A DNA stretch of 64,000 bases from Hemerocallis citrina (taxonomy: Eukaryota; Streptophyta; Magnoliopsida; Asparagales; Asphodelaceae), in contig CM030359.1 in the NCBI GenBank assembly GCA_017893485.1, forward strand, positions 26,805,750 through 26,869,749. The letters are read 5' to 3'. Of this stretch, positions 57,333-64,000 are shown piece by piece. The stretch's first letter is position 1, and each line of letters begins with the position of its first letter. Both the position numbers and the translations under genes were made by a program. A model generated the notes under the pieces. It saw only the letters and a list, made by a program, of their open reading frames with translations. It was not told the DNA's origin and did not search any database.

Positions 57333-58689
57333 AAGATACCTCTCTCCAGTACGGGTGCGGCGATGATGCCCCTCTTCGTCGATGCTCGTCCGACTCAGAG
57401 GAGTGTGCCGGAGGGAGCTCGGCGGGATCTGGTGGGCCTCAACGGAGCCGCGGAGAAGTCTCCCTCGTCAAGCGTTCGTACGGCTCGACTGGACGATGCG
57501 GTGTTGCTCGAATGGAGGAGCACGGTGGAGTGGGGTGCTGACTAGCGATGGTCGGTGGAACGGTTGAAAGAGGTGGCTCGATCCTCCACCATAGTCGAGC
57601 AGCGGTAGTGGCATCGTCGCAGCCTACGGTGTAGATCCCGTCGCTACTCCGCCATGAACAAACGGAAAAATTAGGAGGAAGAAGGAACATCGAACTGAGG
57701 GGGAGGGTCTGGTCGTTGGAGCGTCGGGATAGAGGATAGGGGTGATGTGGTGAGGGGCGAACGTGGAGGGGCAGTGAGGACCGACCGGGGAGGGGGTGGC
57801 GAGATCCTAGCCGCCACCCCCTCCAAACTCAGATCTAGATCTAGGGTTTTTTTTGGGGGGCTTTTTGGGGAGCTTCTCTTTCTAGAAAATCTAGAGAGAG
57901 AAACTCACAGATTAAAACTTAGCTTCTTTTGTAATGCTTTATGTCGAGATGAATAATACTAGAGGCTATCATTTTAAATAGTTATTGTCCTCATTTATTA
58001 CCCCCGATCCATATTTAGTTTTTCTTTCTCAGTGTCCCAACAATGTTTGCATGTCCCCAATCAAAGTACGTCTGAACGTGGAGTTTCTCTGATTTTCCGT
58101 CTCATTACAAAGCCGCGTGCATCCCGATTACAATGTCTCAATGACTGGTATGTTGTGTTCTTCAGTTTTGAACAATCAGAAGAAATATAAATGTTGCCTG
58201 CTTTTCATCTATCATCATGACCTTCTGATCTGATCTTCTCCAAATTGCGTAGGGCTCGGCCTTGCGAGCTTCTCTAAAATTTTAATTTCTTTACCCCCAC
58301 TCCTTCCGGTCGAGATCTCAACCAAATACACGTACATTTTACATAAATACGTACATGCATACATGCGTAAAGTGTCTCGAGTTGGTGACATACATGTATT
58401 TGAGTAGGGAAGGGGTAGAATGTTTACCTCTCATTTTCAATTTGGCTAGTCAATATTGGCAAGCAACTGACTAAGCTCACAAGTCGCAAGTGAGTTCCCC
58501 AGAAAAATGTTTACTGTCCTAGACAAAATGTAAAGCTAACATCATCTAAAAAATCAATTAACACGTGTTCTAATTTAATAATTTTAAATTAATAATTTGA
58601 ATCATCCAATTTAAAATGAATAGATGTGTAGGCAGTAGCCAGTAGGCCTCCTCTTATGTACTCTACACTGCACGCACAATTTAATGGAA
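57333..58689. other. Intergenic region, no supported gene
   Basis: A GC-rich block (57340-57850) has overlapping frames on both strands (for example 57023-57541, which crosses the retroposon boundary), none with a recognisable family. A T/G-rich block with GGGTTTTTTTTGGGGGGCTT is at 57843. The rest to 58689 is AT-rich. It may contain more element sequence that I cannot name. Confidence 0.4.
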
Positions 58690-60856
58690 ATTTTTTGCCT
58701 TGCTGACCCACTTTTTAAAAAATATTGACCGATCTGACACACTTTTGATACTTTCAAAAATATTTAGCGATCTGATTTATTTTTGGACACGTCAGCATAA
58801 ATCGTTATTAGAAAAAACGGCATAGGTTATTTGAATGTTGTTGTTTCCAATAGTGGCATCTGTTTAAAAAAAAATCGCATAGCGCTATTTGGAGTAACGA
58901 CATCAGTTATCTTATTCTCAATCATGTGCTCTGACTTGGAAAAACATTTGCAAGTGTGAAAAAAAGCCTATAACGGATGCCGCTATCACCAACAACGGCA
59001 TTCACATTACATATGTCGTTGTTAGGGATAACGCATCAGTTATAGGATTTTTTGCATATAGATAGTGGCCCCCTCTTCTCCTTCCCCTTTCACTTTAGAT
59101 ATGTTTCCCCTCTCCCTCCTACTCCCAAAATCCCAAAACCCTAGAACCCTAAAAGCCAAATCCCACAATTGTTTCCTTTCAAACTTCATATATCCTACCT
59201 CCTCACTCTCACTCTTATCTTATTCTTCATCCACGACGTATTTTCAAGCTATCCAAGATACGGTTTAATTTGAAGGTATTATTATAACCACATATTTTAT
59301 ATGTATGCATAGGTTATGCTTATGAGTAGTTAATAAGTTGAATATGTGTGAATCTTTATGTTTAGGTATGGAATATGATATACCTATTTAGTTATATTTT
59401 GGGGGTGAAATAATTCGAGATCCGAAGATTGGATATTGTTATAGCGGTGTCGAACTGGTTATTATTTGGGCTCCCCATAACTTTATTTACTTACAACTAA
59501 TAGATAAGATATTTGAAGTTACTAATTGGGATAGAGATGAACTGTGTGTCAAAATGAAAGCTTGTTATGCTGCCGGTAAAGGGGAATGACAATATTTCAT
59601 GATAGTTTCCGTAGATAATGATAATTCTTTGAGGTCCATGATTTCTATGACACTTGATCCAAATTGTAGTTGGACTGCATTGGAGTTATATATTGAGCAA
59701 ATGAAGCTTCCAAATACTAGGCCAATGGTTATTCCAAGTCCAAACCGAGCTACGAGTTTGAAACCATCTGCCGAGTCACATGCAAGAATACCAAATACAG
59801 CAGAAGACATTATCACAACTCCATAACAACCTATTACCACAGAATATGAGCCAGTACATCCGTTCACCTCGACACAAAATATTGTCCACACCGACATAGT
59901 AATGTAAGACTTTGACAACGCCACTGTAAATAACGATTTGGTAGAAGAGGAAGAAGATGAGAAACACGGTCTTGAAGTTGAGGAGGAGGAGGATGCCGAT
60001 GAAGCTCCGGTTAATGATGTCAACATTCTTGTGCCGGTTAACAATGTGGTGTTGCCCAATTAATCCATTAGTGCATATGTACATGAGGTTCAATCAAGTA
60101 AATGGATGTCCCGCGCGACCGTACATGAACATGTACAGTCTTCCGTCGGCTCTTCGAACACGAATGAACAGTCCATACGTCAAAAATTTCCAACTAAAGA
60201 TAGTACACAACATCAAGTGAAGATGTAGAATTTGTGACAGTGAAATCGACCCTAGTTTATACTATGTCAAATGTAAATACGCACCGATCAAACATTCACC
60301 CGAGGACATTGCAGAAAATTCGGAACTTGTAAATGTAGTGGGTTGTCTATGGCAATTGCGTGCAATTGTTCCAAAAGGCCGTACCTTTTTCGTGGTGAAA
60401 ACGATTGAAGGTCCGCATATATGTGTGAATCCGACATTGAATCAAGATCATAGTAAAATTGATTCAACGATTGTATCAACGATGACACTGAATGTTGTGA
60501 AGGCACAACTAGGAGTAACACCAAGAGACATAATGGAGATAGTCAAACTTCAGTTCAATTACACTATTTCATATTGGAAAGCTTGGAAGGCGAAACATAA
60601 AGCAATTGAGCGGTTGTATGGTTCCTTTCAAAAAGCTTACACTAAATTGTCTTATCTTCTCACAGCAATTCAAGTCTCAAATCCAGGAACGGTCGTCCAT
60701 TGGGTCATGATTGTGTCTAGTTCCGCCGAAGAAACATTTAAGGGGTTTAAGGCATGCAGACCAATTATAAGTGTGGGGGCAACACATTTGTATAGAAAAT
60801 ACAAAGGTTGTTTGTTGATAGCTGTTTCACCCGATGCAAATGGTATGTTGTTTCCA
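58690..60856 (+). mobile_element. Autonomous-type Mutator-like element (MULE), truncated on the right
   Basis: The left end, TTTTTTGCCTTGCTGACCCA then CTTTTTAAAAAATATTGACC, matches the termini of the fold-back element (16331-17116) and of the fragment at 15985-16207. It is followed by arm-like repeats of ACGGCAT/ATAACGG motifs to about 59050, and then by transposase coding remnants to 60856. There the sequence is cut by an LTR terminus (TGTAACACCCCG). The right terminus is not in the window. Confidence 0.75.
59364..60856 (+). pseudogene. MuDR-family transposase remnant
   Basis: The N-terminal part (frames from about 59364) has GGEIIRDPKIGYCYSG, then an acidic spacer (VEEEEDEKHGLEVEEEED) near 59940. 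The later part contains WQLRAIVPKGRTFFVVKTIE, GPHICVNPTLNQDHSKID (zinc-associated DNA-binding region), FNYTISYWKAWKAKHKAIER and FKACRPIISVGATHLYRKYK. In intact MULEs the last has VDGTHL with the first catalytic aspartate; here the D is replaced (VGATHL), so the catalytic residue appears lost. The frame is interrupted by stops, and the rest of the catalytic domain is missing after GMLFP at the LTR insertion. Distantly related to MURA and FAR1-type proteins. Confidence 0.85.
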
Positions 60857-61834
60857 TGTAACACCCCGAATTCCAAATAAGTCTGAATTCGAAGTTCCAC
60901 AGGATCTTTACACTTCACTTCGTACAATTTTACAAGGAATTTAAAACTTTTTTATACAACAAAATTTACACCAACGCTGCGAAATTATAATTACAACATG
61001 ATACATGAAATTAATAACAATTTGAACATTTCTTCAAGCAGCATTCCTTCTTTAGTCCTTTCATTCATTTTATCCTGCATAGAAACTGTGGGTACATCAG
61101 TTGCATAAAACTAACGCTAGGATATAATACATCAATTTCTCTTACTTGGAAAGCACACACTTGATCACAAACAAATCTAAGGGGGACTATCTTATTAATG
61201 TCGTGTGTGAATGTGCACTTAGTCTTAAATGCAGTTACTTATTATTTCTTGATACTAATGCACACTTGTTCGAACTTATGCATCCCATTCTACATAAATC
61301 CGAGGGCATGCCCTTAACCGTTCTTCATCTTGTAGGGTTGAATCCCTCGTTATGAGTTAACTACTACGGTAACTACGGTAAGTATCCTAGATATTCTATG
61401 AGTTACGAGGCCATGTCTAGACAGCCTGGAGGGGAACCCACGTCATGACATGATGCATCATGCAGACAACCTATGGACAATTCGCTTCCGTCATGGAACG
61501 ATGGCACTACGTAGTCACCAAGCACCCCACAAGTGTCGCCACGGTCCCGATAATTCCGGAGATGTATCCACGTTATAACATGACGCATCATGCAGAAAGC
61601 CTGTGACAACTCTCACACCGTAGATCTGAGGCCCTCATACTTGTATTTTTCTCTTACTTTCATCACATCTTCACTATAGTGTAGTCCTTAGATATTTGAA
61701 TCATGAATAAAATTAACACCCTAGAGTTAGCGTTACCTCTACACCAGTCTTAAACATCAACTGTTAACCACGGCCCAATCTTGGTCTTTTATTATCACAT
61801 TTCTCTTCAAAATTTTATTCATGCCGATGTAAGG
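60857..61834 (-). mobile_element. LTR fragment with TGTAACACCCC terminus
   Basis: Begins TGTAACACCCCGAATTCC, related over several hundred bases to 39790-40800 (shared TCCTGC..AGAAA(A)TTGTGGG, GCATA(A)AACTAACGC-like blocks). On the minus strand this is an LTR 3' end. It interrupts the MULE transposase. The other end is not resolved because another LTR-like terminus starts at 61835. Confidence 0.55.
61420..61610. repeat. Two-copy repeat, period about 130 bp, in the LTR
   Basis: CACGTCATGACATGATGCAT CATGCAGA (61440 on) and CACGTTATAACATGACGCAT CATGCAGA (61570 on) are two copies of one unit. They occupy the same relative place in this LTR as the unrelated four-copy repeat at 40405-40800 does in its relative. 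Confidence 0.75.
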
Positions 61835-62929
61835 TGTAACTCCCTGTTCCAGTTGTACGTATTTTATTACGTAAATTTTTGTACTTCAATTTTTAGATCA
61901 GTTTTATTTTTCTCTTTGGACTCTGTTACCGCTGATTTCGGTGTGGGGGTAAACAGATGAGATTTGTGAGTTCGAGAAAACCTGAACAGCGGATCCAAGC
62001 CTTCTGATTCCTGTCGCAACCTGCAAAGAAGTGCGAGACACCGGGGTTGATTCCGGCAACGCACCCTCCGACGCTCTTGTCAGTAACCAGTGGTGATTAA
62101 AGAAAGAGCTTAAGGTGGAAAAAGAGTGATTACCTGGTCACAGTGGTAGAGGGGAGGTATTTATAGTCGCCAGGGGAGTGATTAGGGACTTGATTCCCTG
62201 TGTAACTGCCAGGAGTAAAATCCTCACAGTCTGTTTAGGAAACTAATCCCTGATTCCCGGTGAGAGTAAATCAGGCCCGTTGACTTGGTCAAATCAGTGA
62301 CCCTGATTTGTCTCTTATTGGTCTGGGTTCGCCTCGGGTCGGGACCCGTACCCAATTGGAGTGGATCCGTTTGTGGGTTATTGGATCTGTGAGAAGGAGA
62401 TCCAATACCCGCTTTGGATCCATTTGTATGTGAAATTATCGTTTTACCCCCGAGCTTCAAGATTCGCGCCAATCTGGACGATTCCGATTTAACTCCATTT
62501 TTAGCCATATCACGAGCCCCCCACTCCTAAAGACTGAGTGTGATCAGCCTTTGAGGAGTAGTTTAACTGTTTTAGTGGCTAGTGGAGTTGTATCGGAGTC
62601 CAAATGGAGGATATTGAATCTCGAAGGGGATAGTGAGGTAACTTTTTGATGCCATGTGCTGTTCTCTAGCCATATCGAGTATTTGACGGCTTTTATCTAT
62701 TTTTTCGGATTATTTATTTAATTTTGCGGTGCGTTTACTAATCGTTCGGGGGCCTTAACGGTACATTCTAGGCAATAATTGTTCGTTCAGGGGCTCAAAA
62801 ATATACCCCTGAATTTTTAATTATTTTCTAAAATTTTTAGTTAATTTTCCCGAATTTTTAGCAATTTTTCGCAATTTTTAAATAAATAAAACGATTTAAA
62901 TAAATAAAAAATGATTTTAAATACCGATT
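61835..62929 (-). mobile_element. LTR-like sequence with TGTAACTCCC terminus
   Basis: Starts TGTAACTCCCTGTTCCAG after TAAGG. A TATA-like CTATAAATACC on the minus strand near 62160 suggests an LTR read leftwards. It continues into the tandem array at 62930. No coding motif is seen and the far end is outside the window. Confidence 0.4.
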
Positions 62930-64000
62930 TATGACGTGGCTCGATCTGGGCCATTGATCATGGATGAGCACGAATTTCTGAGAGATCCAACGGTTGTTAT
63001 CGCTCGGCAGCTTTTTTCTCCGTTTGCAAGCTCGGAATGGCGCTTGCTCGGCCGCCGACCGGAGGGACAGGGGTTCGGCTGGCCGAGCGACGTGGCGCAA
63101 TCTGAGCCGTCGGATGATGGCGCGTCTCCCAAGAAAATGCTATCTTGTCTTTTAGCGCACGTGGCGCAATTTGGACCGTTCATCATTAGAAGCACGAATT
63201 TCTGAGAGATCCGACGGTCGTAGTTGCTCGGTGTCTTTTTTCTCCGTTTGCAGGATCGGAAAGGCACTTGCTCGGCAGCCGACCGAAGGTATGGGGTTTC
63301 GGCAGTCCGAGCGATGTGGCGCAATCTGAGCCGTCGGATGACTTGGAGCAAGTGTAGGCTCGGAACGGCACTTGTTCGGCTGCCGACCGAAGGCATGGGG
63401 GTTCGGCAGTCCGAGCAACGTGGCGCAATCTGAGCCGTTGGATGACGACACGCATCCCGAGACGGGCACATTTCTCAAGAAAACACTATCTTGTCGTTTA
63501 GTGTCCTCGGCGAGATCTGGGCCGTCTGATCGAGATCTTACACGAAAGTTGAGGAGAAAGTGAGTTTTCTCCATTTGCAGGATCGGAAAGGCACTTGCTC
63601 GGCAGCCGACCGAAGGCATGGGGTTTCGGCAGTCCGAGCGACGTGGCGCAATCTGAGCCATCGGATGACGACACGCATCTCGAGACGGGCACATTTCTCA
63701 AGAAAACACTATCTTGTCGTTTAGTGTCCTCGGCGAGATCTGGGCTGTCTGATCGAGATCTTACACGAAAGTTGAGGAGAAAGTGTGTTTTCTCCGTTTG
63801 CAGGATCGGAAAGGCACTTGCTCGGCAGCCGACCGAAGGCATGGGGTTTCGGCAGTCCGAGCGACGTGGCGCAATCTGAGCCGTCGGATGACGACACGCA
63901 TCTCGAGACGGGCACATTTCTCAAGAAAACACTATCTTGTCGTTTAGTGTCCTCGGCGAGATCTGGGCTGTCTGATCGAGATCTTACACGAAAGTTGAGG
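62930..64000. repeat. 223-bp tandem array running off the right edge
   Basis: TGGCGCAATCTGAGCC recurs at 63093, 63317, 63421, 63644 and 63867. The last two intervals are exactly 223 bp; 63317 to 63421 is a shortened unit (104 bp). The unit holds ACGACACGCATCTCGAGACG, GAAAACACTATCTTGTCG and GGATCGGAAAGGCACTTGCT. Later copies are more alike than the earlier ones, so homogenisation increases toward the edge. Long minus-strand open frames arise only because the unit lacks stops. Confidence 0.95.

Noticed and set aside
57023..57541. 172-codon frame on the plus strand
   Set aside because: It crosses the inferred boundary of the retroposon at 57322 and has no family similarity.
62929..63917. 180- and 139-codon minus-strand frames (MCPSRDACRHPTAQIAP start)
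   Set aside because: They are products of the stop-poor 223-bp tandem repeat, repeated in different frames.

Overview
The window is nuclear DNA from a flowering plant, probably a eudicot. The evidence is a plant-type DnaJ/DUF3444 gene, GT-AG introns, a plant PTIP-like BRCT gene, and the usual angiosperm transposon mix (Ty1/copia, Ty3/gypsy of Tat type, L1 LINE, Mutator-like, Helitron). There is no bacterial gene organisation, and I saw no tRNA, rRNA or CRISPR locus. The species cannot be fixed from sequence alone. All element names rest on motifs and terminal structure read by eye; no database search was run.

Layout. 1-6.7 kb: one intact gene, a single-exon nuclear-type J-protein with two DUF3444 domains (1882-4749), with a tandem duplication upstream and poly-C tracts plus a duplicated splice-acceptor segment downstream. 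6.69-15.67 kb: a 9-kb non-autonomous Tat-like LTR element (LTRs about 540 bp). It carries gag remnants, a decayed antisense ORF and an 89-bp tandem array, and the array is itself split by a 3.65-kb solo LTR. 16.33-17.12 kb: a 786-bp fold-back Mutator-like element with a 10-bp target duplication, in the 5' leader of the next gene.

17.28-55.58 kb: the scattered remains of one host gene, a PTIP/PAXIP1-like BRCT-domain DNA-repair protein. Exon 1 is at 17280-17516, the large exon at 27974-35097 (itself split by a copia element at 29221-34037), BRCT exons at 35486-35744 and 35865-35945, and the terminal exon at 55483-55582. The introns and exons have been expanded by three copia elements, a gag-only LTR element (36202-39444), solo LTRs, Helitrons, a MITE and a 6.3-kb LINE (48111-54373). 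Stops, frameshifts and loss of most of the second BRCT domain make it a pseudogene in this assembly.

55.67-64 kb: a poly(A)-tailed retroposon, a decayed autonomous Mutator-like transposase (58.69-60.86 kb) cut by an LTR sequence, and a 223-bp tandem array that runs off the right edge.

The most notable observations are: a copia element whose 5' LTR is present in inverted orientation although the element has a matching target duplication and a clean reconstructable empty site; the exploded BRCT gene; and a Mutator-like terminal-sequence family present at three loci with an autonomous relative in the same window. I did not find evidence for a new enzymatic or defence system.
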